Origin: Lactiplantibacillus brownii | Lineage (GTDB): Bacteria; Bacillota; Bacilli; Lactobacillales; Lactobacillaceae | NCBI RefSeq assembly: GCF_031085375.1 | Contig: NZ_JAVCWF010000001.1 | Coordinates: 1,364,001-1,428,000, forward strand | Reading direction: 5' to 3' | Length of the DNA: 64,000 nt | Shown: positions 33,985 through 43,275 of the stretch, one piece after another | How positions within the stretch are numbered: the first letter of the stretch is position 1 | Layout of the letters: every line of letters starts with the position of its first letter | The notes under the pieces: model-generated | What the model was told of the DNA's origin: nothing | Databases searched by the model: none | What the model saw: only the letters and a program-made list of their open reading frames with translations | Made by a program: the position numbers and the translations under genes

Positions 33985-34018
33985 AAAAAAGTTTGGAAAT
34001 TTATGGCCAAGCTTTTTT
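33985..34018 (+). terminator. Terminator after recN
   Basis: AAAAAAGTTTGG and CCAAGCTTTTTT pair with one G-T wobble and end in a T-run. Confidence 0.9.
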
Positions 34019-34092
34019 TGTACAATCGGCGTGCTGATAAGGCTCGTTGTGGCTTAATGGCGAGGGGACGCGGAATTACGGTTTCGAGTTGT

Positions 34093-34122
34093 TTGCAATT
34101 AGGTTGTTTTATAAGTTATGAT
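34093..34122 (+). promoter_or_regulatory. Promoter of the osmolyte transporter operon
   Basis: TTGCAA (34093-34098) and TATGAT (34117-34122), 18 bases apart, about 55 bases before the first gene. Confidence 0.55.
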
Positions 34123-34180
34123 TTAATGTGTACTGCTTTAGAATATAAATTATGAAAATAAAAAGATAGGAGTGATGAGG

Positions 34181-35401
34181 TTGTTTCTGACAATGGAACA
34201 TTTGAATAAAACTTATCCCGGCGGCAAAGTTGCAGTCGAAGATTTTAACCTAGAAATTAAAAAAGGTGAATTTATCTGTTTTATCGGGACGTCTGGTTCT
34301 GGTAAGACAACGACGATGCGGATGATTAATCGGATGTTGAGTCAGACTTCAGGGACGATTAAGCTGGATGGGGAAGACATTGGCAAGATGGACCCCGTCA
34401 AGTTGCGGCGTAAGATTGGCTATGTGATTCAAAATATTGGCTTGATGCCGCATATGACGATTCGCGACAATATTACCTTAGTACCTAAATTATTAAAATG
34501 GCCGCAAGAAAAGATGGACGAACGGGCCAAAGAAATGATCAAGTTAGTCGAATTGCCCGAAGAATTCTTAGATCGTTATCCTTCCGAACTATCTGGTGGA
34601 CAACAACAACGGATCGGGGTTGTGCGGGCACTTGCCGCAAACCAAGATCTAGTTTTAATGGATGAACCTTTCGGGGCTTTGGACCCAATTACACGTGAAG
34701 CGCTGCAAGATTTAGTTAAAGACTTGCAGGAACGCCTCGGTAAGACTTTTGTGTTTGTGACGCATGATATGGACGAAGCCTTGAAGCTGTCGACGCGTAT
34801 CGTTGTCATGGACGGTGGTCAAATCATGCAAGTCGACACACCGGATGGTATTTTACGGCATCCAGCGAACGAATTCGTTGAAAATTTGATTGGGAAAGAT
34901 CGATTGATTCAAGCACGGCCAAGTATCACAACGGTTGGTCAGGTGATGCTAAAGAACCCAATTTCGACGACACCTGGCAAGTCTTTAACTGATGCATTGC
35001 GCTTGATGCACGAAAAGCGTGTTGATTCCTTGTTAGTGACTGATGAAGCCAACATCTTAAAAGGGATGATTGGGATTGAAGATGTCGATTATAACTTCAA
35101 TTCGGCAACGAGTGTTGATGATATTATGAACCGGGATATTTTCTTTGTTCAATCCAATTCTTTGATTCGCGATACCGTTGAACGGATTTTGAAGCGTGGC
35201 TTTAAAAACATTCCTGTCGTGGATGATCAACACCGCTTAGTGGGGATTGTGACCCGGGCTACCTTGGTCGATATTGTTTATGATGCCCTCTGGGGTGACG
35301 AAGAAGAAGATGAAGAATCAAATAACATTCATCATGGCGCCGACGAAACGCCAGCAAGCGGTGACGCGCAAACTGGTGCTGAGGGCGGTGATCAGGAATG
35401 A
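34181..35401 (+). CDS. opuCA: Osmoprotectant ABC transporter, ATP-binding protein with CBS pair
   Basis: The cytoplasmic ATPase drives uptake of betaine, carnitine or choline. The roughly 406-residue protein has Walker A (GTSGSGKTT), the Q-loop, signature LSGGQQQR, Walker B LVLMDEP, and then two CBS domains (about 255-375) that sense ionic strength in OpuA/OpuC relatives, ending in a strongly acidic tail. The start is uncertain: TTG 34181 is 8 bases after GGAG; GTG 34172, ATG 34175 and ATG 34193 are in frame. Its ATGA stop overlaps the permease start. Confidence 0.92.
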   Translation: MFLTMEHLNKTYPGGKVAVEDFNLEIKKGEFICFIGTSGSGKTTTMRMINRMLSQTSGTIKLDGEDIGKMDPVKLRRKIGYVIQNIGLMPHMTIRDNITLVPKLLKWPQEKMDERAKEMIKLVELPEEFLDRYPSELSGGQQQRIGVVRALAANQDLVLMDEPFGALDPITREALQDLVKDLQERLGKTFVFVTHDMDEALKLSTRIVVMDGGQIMQVDTPDGILRHPANEFVENLIGKDRLIQARPSITTVGQVMLKNPISTTPGKSLTDALRLMHEKRVDSLLVTDEANILKGMIGIEDVDYNFNSATSVDDIMNRDIFFVQSNSLIRDTVERILKRGFKNIPVVDDQHRLVGIVTRATLVDIVYDALWGDEEEDEESNNIHHGADETPASGDAQTGAEGGDQE

Positions 35402-36027
35402 TCTCGTTTTTACAAACCTATGGCACGCAACTCTTACTGAAAACCTGGCAACATTTGTATATTTCAGCGCTTGCGCTTGCACTGGGGATTATTGTGGCGG
35501 TACCGTTAGGAATCTTATTGACGCGGACTAAGGCGATTTCTGGTGTGGTCATGGCGATTGCTAGTATGTTACAGACGATTCCGGCAATGGCGTTATTAGC
35601 CTTAATGATTCCATTCTTTGGGATTGGGGCCATTCCGGCGATTATTGCACTGTTTATCTACTCACTATTGCCAATTTTGCGGAATACTTACCTAGGGATG
35701 GAAGATGTTAACCCAGCTTTGATCGATGCGGCTAAAGGGATGGGGATGACGTCTTGGCAATCAATCATCAAAGTTGAGTTACCGATGGCGGCGCCAGTAA
35801 TCATGGCGGGGATTCGTTTGTCGGCAACTTATGTCATTGCTTGGGCCGCACTGGCTTCCTATATTGGTGCCGGTGGTTTAGGTGATTTCATCTTTAATGG
35901 TCTGAATTTGTATCGGACTGATTTAATTTTAGGTGGGTCGATTCCCGTCATCATCTTGGCCTTGATTGTCGATTGGTTATTAGGGAAGCTGGAAGCAGCA
36001 GTGACCCCACGGACAACTCAGGAGTAA
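35398..36027 (+). CDS. opuCB: Osmoprotectant ABC transporter permease (first)
   Basis: The 209-residue protein has five to six membrane segments and the BPD_transp_1 EAA-type loop ([31 protein letters not shown] region) that contacts the ATPase. It starts at the ATGA overlap with opuCA. It forms the channel together with the fourth gene, opuCD, in a one-permease-each heterodimer. Confidence 0.93.
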   Translation: MISFLQTYGTQLLLKTWQHLYISALALALGIIVAVPLGILLTRTKAISGVVMAIASMLQTIPAMALLALMIPFFGIGAIPAIIALFIYSLLPILRNTYLGMEDVNPALIDAAKGMGMTSWQSIIKVELPMAAPVIMAGIRLSATYVIAWAALASYIGAGGLGDFIFNGLNLYRTDLILGGSIPVIILALIVDWLLGKLEAAVTPRTTQE

Positions 36028-36039
36028 GGGGGAAACGAC

Positions 36040-36975
36040 ATGCGAAAATTCAAAAAATGGTTACTTAGTTTAGTCGCGGCCGCTGCCAGTGCCTTACTTT
36101 TAGCGGGTTGTGGTTTTCCGGGATTATCTGGTTCATCTGATGATACCGTGCGAATTGCGTCACAAAACACGACTGAACAGCAAATTATGGCTTATATGAT
36201 TCAAGATATGATTCAACACTATTCAAGCTTGAATACGACAATTATTAACAACTTAGGTTCTGGTACCGTCAGCTTTAACGCGTTGAAGAATGATCAGGCA
36301 GATATTTCGTCGATTCGTTATACTGGGACTGATCTGACAACAATCTTAGGTGAAAAAGTCAAACGGGGTCAAACCAAGAAGACAGATGCACTGGTTAAAC
36401 GCGATTTCAATACGCGGTACGGCATGCATTACTTCCCAAGCTACGGTTTTGCCGATACGTATGCTTTTATGGTCACCAAAAAGACGGCTAAGAAGTATAA
36501 TTTGAAGACTGTTGGGGATATGAAAAAAGTGTCGTCACAATTGACGGTTGGGCTGGACCAAACTTGGCTCGAACGCAAAGGTGACGGGTACGATGCCTTT
36601 CAGCAACTCTATGGTTACTCGTTTGGTAAGACCTATCCAATGCAAATCGGGCTCGTTTACGATGCGTTGGAATCTGGCAAAATGGACGCAATTCTCGGGT
36701 ATTCTACTGATGGTCGGATCAAGAGTTATGATCTAACTATTTTGAAAGATAATCGGAACTTCTTCCCACCATACAACGCTAGCGCGGTGGCCACGAATAA
36801 GATTTTGAAAGAACATCCCAAGTTGAAACCAATTTTGTCACGGTTGAACGGTAAAATTAGTTTGCGAACGATGCAAGGACTCAACTATGAGGTAGATAAT
36901 AATTTAGTTGAACCAGAAGTTGTCGCTAAACAATTTCTTGAAAAACATAATTACTTTGAAGGGAGTGACAAATAA
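36040..36975 (+). CDS. opuCC: Osmoprotectant-binding lipoprotein
   Basis: The 311-residue precursor has a basic start, a hydrophobic segment and lipobox LLAGC (Cys at about 25), so it is anchored on the outer membrane face. The mature part is an OpuAC-type glycine-betaine-binding domain (DDTVRIASQNTTEQQIMAYM, later IGLVYDALESGKMDAILGYSTDGRI). Substrate among betaine, carnitine and choline cannot be told from sequence alone. Stop TAA and the next ATG are directly linked. Confidence 0.93.
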   Translation: MRKFKKWLLSLVAAAASALLLAGCGFPGLSGSSDDTVRIASQNTTEQQIMAYMIQDMIQHYSSLNTTIINNLGSGTVSFNALKNDQADISSIRYTGTDLTTILGEKVKRGQTKKTDALVKRDFNTRYGMHYFPSYGFADTYAFMVTKKTAKKYNLKTVGDMKKVSSQLTVGLDQTWLERKGDGYDAFQQLYGYSFGKTYPMQIGLVYDALESGKMDAILGYSTDGRIKSYDLTILKDNRNFFPPYNASAVATNKILKEHPKLKPILSRLNGKISLRTMQGLNYEVDNNLVEPEVVAKQFLEKHNYFEGSDK

Positions 36976-37628
36976 TGGCTAATATGAATATGCTGCAACA
37001 GTTGATATATTATTATCAACAAAACGGGGCCTATGTTCTCAGTCAATTTTCTCGTCACTTCTTGATTTCAATTTATGGGGTATTGTTTGCGGCTATTGTG
37101 GGGATTCCCATTGGGATCTTTATTGCGCATCATAGCAAATTAAGTACAACAGTTATCGCCATTGCCAATGTGATTCAAACGGTACCATCCTTAGCGATGT
37201 TGTCCATTATCATGATTGGCTTAGGATTAGGTGTGAATACGGTCATTGTGACGGTGTTCTTATACGCTTTACTCCCAATTATCAAGAACACGTACACCGG
37301 GATGTTGAATGTTGACCCGAGTGTCTTAGACTCTGGTAAAGGGATGGGCATGACTCGTTGGCAAATCCTACGAATTGTCGAGTTACCGCTATCACTCTCA
37401 GTCATTATGGCTGGGTTGCGAAATGCGTTAGTTTTGGCCATTGGGATTACTGCCATTGGGACCTTCGTGGGTGCTGGTGGTTTAGGGGATATTATTATCC
37501 GAGGAACCAATGCCACGGATGGTGGTGCGATTATCTTAGCAGGGGCTTTGCCAACTGCTTTGATGGCGATCATCTCAGATTTGATCTTAGGCTGGATCGA
37601 AAAGAAAGCCGATCCGACTCAGAAATAA
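36975..37628 (+). CDS. opuCD: Osmoprotectant ABC transporter permease (second)
   Basis: The 217-residue permease is similar in plan to opuCB: five to six membrane segments with VLDSGKGMGMTRWQILRIVELPLSLSVIMAG-type ATPase-contact loop. It completes the OpuC-type ABCD arrangement and overlaps the opuCC stop by one base. A long hairpin follows. Confidence 0.93.
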   Translation: MANMNMLQQLIYYYQQNGAYVLSQFSRHFLISIYGVLFAAIVGIPIGIFIAHHSKLSTTVIAIANVIQTVPSLAMLSIIMIGLGLGVNTVIVTVFLYALLPIIKNTYTGMLNVDPSVLDSGKGMGMTRWQILRIVELPLSLSVIMAGLRNALVLAIGITAIGTFVGAGGLGDIIIRGTNATDGGAIILAGALPTALMAIISDLILGWIEKKADPTQK

Positions 37629-37637
37629 GGGTAAATT

Positions 37638-37713
37638 AAAAGATTGATTTACAGGTGTCAGCATTGCTCATTCAGGGAAGCAGGTTGAACTGTAACATCA
37701 ATCTTTTTGATTG
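37638..37713 (+). terminator. Long-stem terminator after opuCD
   Basis: AAAAGATTGAT-TTACAG pairs with CTGTAA-C-ATCAATCTTTT over 17 bp, followed by a T-run; the loop is about 35 bases with its own small stem. Confidence 0.8.
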
Positions 37714-37775
37714 CATCAAAAACACCAAGGTAATCGGCAAGGTTTGATTAACCATGATTTCATCTTTTGATGCAA
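37711..37775. repeat. 11-bp inverted repeat between convergent genes
   Basis: TTGCATCAAAA (37711-37721) and TTTTGATGCAA (37765-37775) are perfect complements 43 bases apart, between opuCD and the minus-strand 112-aa gene. It may be the terminator of the latter, but it lacks a T-run. Confidence 0.5.
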
Positions 37776-37793
37776 GAAGTTGGTTTATTTAAG

Positions 37794-38129
37794 TTAGGCA
37801 CGTTGTAAGTAACGAATTTGATCAACCGTAATCAAGTGAGTCAGGTGTTGGCGACGGTTCACTAAGACGAGCTGACCGGAAGCTAACGTTTTGAGCACAC
37901 CATGGATATTATAAGGATGTGTCTCCGTTAGACTAGGCTGCATTTGTAACATAATCTGATAGTGGTTAGCTTGAGCTTGTGACAAGAATAATTGCAATTG
38001 GAATGACGGCATCTGTGGGAGCAACGGTGCGACGACTTCGGCCGGACTAGTGAAATCATCCATAAATTGCCGGTAAGAAGCTTGTAAGTTTTTAGAAACG
38101 ATTTTTAAACTAGTTTGCTTACTTTGCAT
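37794..38129 (-). CDS. Small protein with LexA-controlled promoter, possibly YolD-like (112 aa)
   Basis: The 112-residue soluble protein has a basic N-terminal helix (SLKIVSKNLQASYRQFMDDF), a Gln/Leu-rich middle and a beta-like C-terminal part (GVLKTLASGQLVLVNRRQHLTHLITVDQIRYLQ). The last part resembles, loosely, the end of YolD-family proteins, which are SOS-linked and often sit next to Y-family polymerases; this is a weak match. GAGGTG lies 6 bases before ATG 38129. Its promoter contains two LexA-type boxes, so DNA-damage induction is likely. No polymerase gene is adjacent; the gene stands alone, convergent with opuCD and divergent from gmk. Confidence 0.8.
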   Translation of the reverse strand: MQSKQTSLKIVSKNLQASYRQFMDDFTSPAEVVAPLLPQMPSFQLQLFLSQAQANHYQIMLQMQPSLTETHPYNIHGVLKTLASGQLVLVNRRQHLTHLITVDQIRYLQRA

Positions 38130-38140
38130 GATAGCCACCT

Positions 38141-38154
38141 CGAACATTTGTTTG
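38141..38154 (-). promoter_or_regulatory. LexA (SOS) box 1, downstream of the -10
   Basis: CGAAC-ATTT-GTTTG matches the Gram-positive LexA consensus CGAACNNNNGTTCG except for one base. It lies just after the -10 box of the 112-aa gene, around the expected transcription start. Confidence 0.72.
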
Positions 38155-38161
38155 TGTTTTC

Positions 38162-38190
38162 ATTATACGAACAAGCGTTCTAAAATGCAA
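38162..38190 (-). promoter_or_regulatory. Promoter of the 112-aa gene
   Basis: On the minus strand TTGCAT (38190-38185) and a consensus TATAAT (38167-38162) are 17 bases apart. The spacer is occupied by LexA box 2. Confidence 0.85.
38168..38181 (-). promoter_or_regulatory. LexA (SOS) box 2, between -35 and -10
   Basis: CGAAC-AAGC-GTTCT differs from CGAACNNNNGTTCG in the last base only and fits the central RNRY preference. It fills the -35/-10 spacer exactly. Confidence 0.78.
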
Positions 38191-38231
38191 GCAATATTTT
38201 AATGACTTTTTTGAAAGTGCGACGCCTTTTT

Positions 38232-38290
38232 TTGAAAATTCCACAGGGTCTACGATAAAACTTGCAATCAAGCTGTAAAAAGTGCAAAAT
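38232..38290 (+). promoter_or_regulatory. Promoter region of gmk-rpoZ
   Basis: Two candidates: TTGAAA (38232-38237) with GATAAA (38254-38259), 16 bases apart, and TTGCAA (38262-38267) with CAAAAT (38285-38290), 17 bases apart. Confidence 0.5.
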
Positions 38291-38328
38291 AAACTTTAAA
38301 ACATATTTAATAAGGGGAATTTGCGATC

Positions 38329-38949
38329 ATGGCGAAACAAGGCATGTTAATCGTCTTATCAGGTCCTTCGGGTGTCGGCAAGGGTACCGTCCGTAAGGAA
38401 ATCTTTGACTCAGATGATAACGATTTTCAATATTCAGTCTCGATGACAACTCGGAAAATGCGTCCGGGCGAAGTTGATGGAAAGGATTACTATTTTGTCT
38501 CCAAAGATGAATTCGAGGATGAAATCAAGAGCGGCGGTATGCTTGAATATGCCAAGTATGTTGACAATTACTATGGAACGCCCTTAAAATATATTAAGCA
38601 GTCATTGGCGGCTGGCAAGGATGTCTTTTTAGAGATTGAAGTTAACGGCGCCATGCAAGTTCGCGAAAAAATGCCTGATGGCGTCTTTATCTTTTTGACG
38701 CCACCAGATTTGATGGAACTTAAACATCGGATCATCGGCCGTGGCACCGACGACATGGCGGTCATCAATAAACGGATGGCGAAAGCGGTCGGTGAGATTA
38801 AAATGATGCGGAATTATGATTATGCGGTAGTCAATGACGAAGTGCCGTTGGCTGCTGAACGGATCAAGGCGATTATTCGCAGTGAACGTTATAGTGTTAA
38901 GCGGGTCATGCCAGAATATGAAGAAATGTTAGGAGATGCTGAATCTTGA
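38329..38949 (+). CDS. gmk: Guanylate kinase
   Basis: This cytosolic enzyme converts GMP to GDP with ATP. The 206 residues show the P-loop GPSGVGKGT (about 12-20), the GMP-binding [20 protein letters not shown] region and [16 protein letters not shown] precedes the ATG. rpoZ overlaps its stop, the usual gmk-rpoZ pairing in which the product makes substrate used by polymerase and in alarmone control. Confidence 0.96.
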   Translation: MAKQGMLIVLSGPSGVGKGTVRKEIFDSDDNDFQYSVSMTTRKMRPGEVDGKDYYFVSKDEFEDEIKSGGMLEYAKYVDNYYGTPLKYIKQSLAAGKDVFLEIEVNGAMQVREKMPDGVFIFLTPPDLMELKHRIIGRGTDDMAVINKRMAKAVGEIKMMRNYDYAVVNDEVPLAAERIKAIIRSERYSVKRVMPEYEEMLGDAES

Positions 38950-39158
38950 TCTTATATCCATCAGTTGATGATTTATTAAAGCAAGTTAATTCACGTTACT
39001 CATTGATTATGTTAGCTAGCAAGCGGGCGCACGAATTGGACGCCGGTGCGACACCAATGTTGAGTGAATACAAATCAGTTAAAACGATTGGTCGGGCATT
39101 AGAAGAAATCGCTGCGGGCGATTTAATGATTGATCCTGACGAAACCGACAAAGACTAG
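38946..39158 (+). CDS. rpoZ: RNA polymerase omega subunit
   Basis: The 70-residue protein ([31 protein letters not shown]) chaperones the beta-prime subunit. TTG 38946 overlaps the gmk TGA, and AGGAGATG lies upstream within gmk. A strong terminator ends the pair. Confidence 0.94.
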   Translation: MILYPSVDDLLKQVNSRYSLIMLASKRAHELDAGATPMLSEYKSVKTIGRALEEIAAGDLMIDPDETDKD

Positions 39159-39166
39159 ATTGAACG

Positions 39167-39204
39167 AATAGTGTTAGGCCATTTGGGCTTGACACTATTT
39201 TTTT
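39167..39204 (+). terminator. Terminator after rpoZ
   Basis: AATAGTGT-T-AGGCC and GGGCT-TG-ACACTATT pair around ATTT, followed by a T-run. Confidence 0.9.
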
Positions 39205-39595
39205 AGCTATCAAGGCTAATGGCTATCACTAATGCATTGTAGCCATTATATTTATTAAAATAATCCGTGTTGGTCCTTTAATATCGCCAAAATTCAATTA
39301 ATATTGAACGTACTGATTAGTGCAGGGCGGGCTGGATGATGCTCAGTGGTGGCCACCACGTTCCAGCATCGATCCAGCCCAACCGAAACGCCAAGCCAAA
39401 CGAATAGCTATAACACACCATTTTAAGATTGAGGCGTCACTGAGTTAAGTTGCTTTTTAAAATTAAATTGCCACTCAAACACCTGTTTGCAATCTTCAAG
39501 CTTCACCTCGCTACAGATTCTTGATACAATTAACCTATTCATGAATTAAAATGACAGTAAAACAGTTAGCTAATAAAATTAAGGGCGTGAGGGTA
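39205..39595 (+). other. 390-bp gap before coaBC containing a nested palindrome and promoter
   Basis: No gene is visible. The gap holds the palindromic structure at 39329-39380 (listed separately) and an extended -10 promoter for coaBC, TGATACAAT (39522-39530), about 65 bases before the chosen start. Confidence 0.5.
39329..39380. repeat. Nested palindrome with cruciform potential
   Basis: GGGCTGGATGATGCT (39329-39343) pairs with AGCATCGATCCAGCCC (39365-39380) apart from one bulged base, and the interior GTGGTGGCCACCAC (39346-39359) is a perfect 14-bp palindrome. No T-run follows, so it is not a typical terminator. Part of it, ACGTTCCAGCATC, is repeated at 14117-14129. Confidence 0.7.
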
Positions 39596-40822
39596 ATGAG
39601 TATTTGGACTGATCGGCATGTCACCGTTGTGGTCAGTGGCGGAATTGCGAGTTATAAGGCGTTGACAGTGATTCGGTTGTTGATGAAACAAGGGGCACAA
39701 GTCCGGGTGGCTTTAACGGCGCATGCGACCGAGTTTATTACACCACTAACTTTTCAAACACTAACGCAACAACCCGTGGTTACGGATGAATTTACTATGA
39801 CAGATCCGACCCATGTGGTACATGTGGCTTTAGCGGATTGGACTGAATTAATGGTGCTAGTCCCGGCAACCGCCAACTTAATAGCTAAAGTCGCTCAAGG
39901 ACTTGCTGATGATGTCGCAACCACGACGATTTTGGCGACGACTGCGCCCAAGTATGTGATTCCGGCGATGAACTCGCATATGCTGGCCAATCCAGCGACA
40001 GTGCGCAACATCGCCCAGCTTACGGCTGACGGGCTACACGTTTTACAACCGGCAACTGGGATGCTCGCAGAAGGTTACCGGGGACAAGGTCGGTTACCAG
40101 AGCCGGAAGCAATCGTGGCTTGGTTGACCGATCAAGTGATCGATGCGGAAAGTGACTTGCCGTTACATGGTAAAAAGGTGCTGGTCACAGCTGGCGGTAC
40201 GCGTGAAATGATCGATCCAGTGCGCTATATTTCGAATCGTTCGTCAGGCAAAATGGGTTATGCCATTGCCCTAGCAGCTCGTGCAATGGGCGCCCAGGTG
40301 ACCTTAATTAGCACCCCAACGGCACTCAAACGGCCCCATGGTGTTGAGTATATCCAGGTAACGACGGCGGCTGAGCTACTCACACAAGTCACAAAAGCTT
40401 TTGTGACGACGGATATCTTGGTCATGGCAGCCGCGGTTTCGGATTATCGGCCTGTGGCACCAGTGGACCAGAAAATAAAAAAGCAAGCCGATGATGCCCA
40501 TTTAACGCTACAATTAACCGAAACAACGGATATCTTAAAAGCATTAGCCGCGCATAAGCAGCAGCAATTTGTCATTGGTTTTGCCGCTGAAACGCAGAAT
40601 TTATTAGCGAATGCCGAACAAAAATTGGCTGCCAAAAAGGTGGATCTATTAGTTGCAAATGATGTGTCGCAACCAGGCGTTGGTTTCAATGGTGATACGA
40701 ATCAAGTCACGTTGTTAAGCCCTGGCGCAACCCCAGTGACCACTGCGGTGTTGTCGAAAGCCGCAATCGCGCAAAAAGTTTTAGAAACGGCACTGACACG
40801 TGGTGCCGCTGGCAAAAAATAA
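39596..40822 (+). CDS. coaBC: Bifunctional phosphopantothenoylcysteine decarboxylase/synthase CoaBC
   Basis: The enzyme joins cysteine to 4'-phosphopantothenate and then decarboxylates the product in coenzyme A synthesis. The roughly 408-residue protein has the flavin-binding CoaC half (SGGIASYK, THVVHVALADW with the catalytic His, PAMNSHM) and the CoaB half (VTAGGTREMIDPVRYISNRSSGKMG). ATG 39596 lies 10 bases after AAGGG; the upstream in-frame ATG 39551 has no ribosome binding site. It is followed by priA after 15 bases. Confidence 0.94.
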   Translation: MSIWTDRHVTVVVSGGIASYKALTVIRLLMKQGAQVRVALTAHATEFITPLTFQTLTQQPVVTDEFTMTDPTHVVHVALADWTELMVLVPATANLIAKVAQGLADDVATTTILATTAPKYVIPAMNSHMLANPATVRNIAQLTADGLHVLQPATGMLAEGYRGQGRLPEPEAIVAWLTDQVIDAESDLPLHGKKVLVTAGGTREMIDPVRYISNRSSGKMGYAIALAARAMGAQVTLISTPTALKRPHGVEYIQVTTAAELLTQVTKAFVTTDILVMAAAVSDYRPVAPVDQKIKKQADDAHLTLQLTETTDILKALAAHKQQQFVIGFAAETQNLLANAEQKLAAKKVDLLVANDVSQPGVGFNGDTNQVTLLSPGATPVTTAVLSKAAIAQKVLETALTRGAAGKK

Positions 40823-40837
40823 GAGAGGAAGTTAAGC

Positions 40838-43255
40838 TTGGCTCAAATTGCACAAGTTTTGGTCGATGTGCCGACCATGCAAACCAATCGGCCTTATAGT
40901 TATCAAATTCCGAGTGCTTGGCAATCTCAAGTTCAACCGGGAATGCGGGTGGTCGTGCCTTTTGGTCGGGGCAAACGACGCGTCCAAGGCTTCGTTTTAA
41001 AATGCGACGATGCGACGACTTATGATGGTGATCTCAAGGCTATCGATGCGGTGGTTGATTTGGCGCCGGTTTTAAATACGGAAGCTTTAAAATTGACCGC
41101 ATGGCTCGCGGCTAGTACATTTTCGTTTCAAATTACTTGTGCACAAACGATGTTACCAGCAGTGATGCGTGCTAAATATCAGAAGTTATTACGGCCAACC
41201 GCGGAAACGCCAGCGGCCGTAGCTACTGAAATCTTCCACGGTCAGCCAAGTGTGGACTTTGATCAAATTGCGACTACTCCGGCGATTGTGAGCCAGTTAT
41301 TGCGATTACAAGCTGCTGGTGAAGTTGACGTTTATTATCAAGTTAAAAATCAAGCGCGTCATAAAACGCTAGTCGGGGTTAAAGCCGCACAGAGCCTGCC
41401 AGAACTGGCGGCTGCGGAAGCTACGGTTCGAACGGGTGCTGCCAAACAGCTTGCGTTACTGCAAGGATTACAGACTTTAAACGGTGAGACGATCACGCAA
41501 CGGGATTTTAGTGCCTGTTTTGACGTCAGTGAAGCGGTGATTCGGACTGGTGAACAAAAAGGGTGGCTTGAGAAGACTGCCATTGAAGTTTATCGTGATC
41601 CATATGCCACGGCTAATATCAAACCGACTCAGCCGTTAAAATTGAATGCTGAACAACAAGTTGCCGTGGATCAAATTGTCGCTGCTGTGGATCAACCAGC
41701 GACCACGACTTTTCTACTAGAAGGGGTCACTGGTAGTGGTAAAACCGAAGTATATCTACAATCAATTGCGGCGGCCTTAGCACAGGGCAAAACTGCGTTA
41801 ATGTTAGTTCCTGAAATTTCTTTGACGCCCCAGATGGTCCAACGGGTGAAAGGGCGTTTCGGCAAGGCAGTTGCGGTATTACACAGTGGCTTATCAAGTG
41901 GTGAAAAGTATGATGAATGGCGACGTATCAGACGTCATGAAGCCCAGGTGGTGGTTGGAGCCCGTTCAGCGGTCTTTGCCCCGTTGGACGACCTTGGCCT
42001 AATCATCATGGATGAGGAACACGAAAGTAGCTACAAGCAAGATGATGCGCCACGGTATCATGCGCGCCAAGTCGCTTTGTGGCGAAGCCAGTATCATCAT
42101 TGTCCCGTTGTTTTAGGGTCAGCGACACCTTCACTGGAGACCCGTGCGCGTGCTGAAAAAGGGGTCTATCAACGGTTAGTTTTAGCTGATCGCGTTAATA
42201 ATCGACCGTTACCAGCTGTGTCGATTATTGATATGAAAAAGGAAATGCAGCAGCATGCCGAAAGTAATTTTTCGCGAGCGTTGCTAGTTGCCTTGCAGGA
42301 TCGGCTGGATCGACATGAGCAAAGTGTGCTGATGTTAAATCGCCGGGGATACTCGTCCTTCGTGCTTTGTCGCGATTGTGGCTTTGTGTTGAAATGTCCC
42401 AATTGTGATATTTCGTTAACGTTACATATGGATACGCATACGATGAAATGTCATTATTGTGGGCACGAAGAGGCGATTCCTCGCGTTTGTCCTAACTGTC
42501 ACAGTCGCCAGATTCGCTACTACGGTACTGGCACTGAAAAAGTAGAAGAAGAGTTACAGGACTTGATGCCAGACGCGCGCATTATCCGCATGGACAACGA
42601 TACGACTCGGAAGAAGGGGTCACATGCCAAGCTATTGACGAAATTTGGCAGTGGTGAAGCCGATATCCTCATCGGTACACAAATGATTGCCAAAGGATTG
42701 GATTTTCCAAACGTCACGCTGGTCGGTGTCCTCAATGCGGATACCGCTTTGGGACTGCCGGATTTTCGCGCGAGTGAACGGACCTTCCAACTATTGACAC
42801 AAGTCAGTGGTCGCGCTGGTCGGGCGGAGAAGACCGGGCATGTCTACATCCAGACCTTTAATCCCGATCACTATGCGATTCGTTTTGCGAAGCATCATGA
42901 CTACGAAGGCTTTTTTAAATATGAGATGCATATGCGACATCAGGGGGGCTATCCGCCATATTATTTCACGGTCCAAATTACGGCTAGTGATTTAGATGAG
43001 GCGATTGCCGCCAAACGGATGTATCAACTGTTACAATGGTTAAAGCCACGGTTAACACCGAACACGATTATCTTGGGACCGACCCCCAAACCAATTGCGC
43101 GCGTCAACCGGCGTTATTACTATCAAATTGTCATCAAATATAAGCAAGAACCAAATCTTGAAAACACGTTAACGACGCTGTTACATGAAACCCAAGCCCA
43201 ACAACGGCAAGGCTTGCAGATTGGGATTGACGTGGAACCGTTACATTTTATGTAG
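40838..43255 (+). CDS. priA: Primosomal replication helicase PriA
   Basis: PriA restarts stalled replication forks. The 805 residues have the N-terminal 3'-DNA-binding domain, a superfamily 2 helicase core (Walker A GVTGSGKTE, DEEH box) and a zinc-binding insertion with paired cysteines (CRDCGFVLKCPNCD, CHYCGH, CPNCH). TTG 40838 follows GAGAGGAAGTTAAGC. It lies in the coaBC-priA-fmt-rsmB series conserved in Firmicutes. Confidence 0.96.
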   Translation: MAQIAQVLVDVPTMQTNRPYSYQIPSAWQSQVQPGMRVVVPFGRGKRRVQGFVLKCDDATTYDGDLKAIDAVVDLAPVLNTEALKLTAWLAASTFSFQITCAQTMLPAVMRAKYQKLLRPTAETPAAVATEIFHGQPSVDFDQIATTPAIVSQLLRLQAAGEVDVYYQVKNQARHKTLVGVKAAQSLPELAAAEATVRTGAAKQLALLQGLQTLNGETITQRDFSACFDVSEAVIRTGEQKGWLEKTAIEVYRDPYATANIKPTQPLKLNAEQQVAVDQIVAAVDQPATTTFLLEGVTGSGKTEVYLQSIAAALAQGKTALMLVPEISLTPQMVQRVKGRFGKAVAVLHSGLSSGEKYDEWRRIRRHEAQVVVGARSAVFAPLDDLGLIIMDEEHESSYKQDDAPRYHARQVALWRSQYHHCPVVLGSATPSLETRARAEKGVYQRLVLADRVNNRPLPAVSIIDMKKEMQQHAESNFSRALLVALQDRLDRHEQSVLMLNRRGYSSFVLCRDCGFVLKCPNCDISLTLHMDTHTMKCHYCGHEEAIPRVCPNCHSRQIRYYGTGTEKVEEELQDLMPDARIIRMDNDTTRKKGSHAKLLTKFGSGEADILIGTQMIAKGLDFPNVTLVGVLNADTALGLPDFRASERTFQLLTQVSGRAGRAEKTGHVYIQTFNPDHYAIRFAKHHDYEGFFKYEMHMRHQGGYPPYYFTVQITASDLDEAIAAKRMYQLLQWLKPRLTPNTIILGPTPKPIARVNRRYYYQIVIKYKQEPNLENTLTTLLHETQAQQRQGLQIGIDVEPLHFM

Positions 43256-43275
43256 TTTATTGGAGGAATTTTGCA

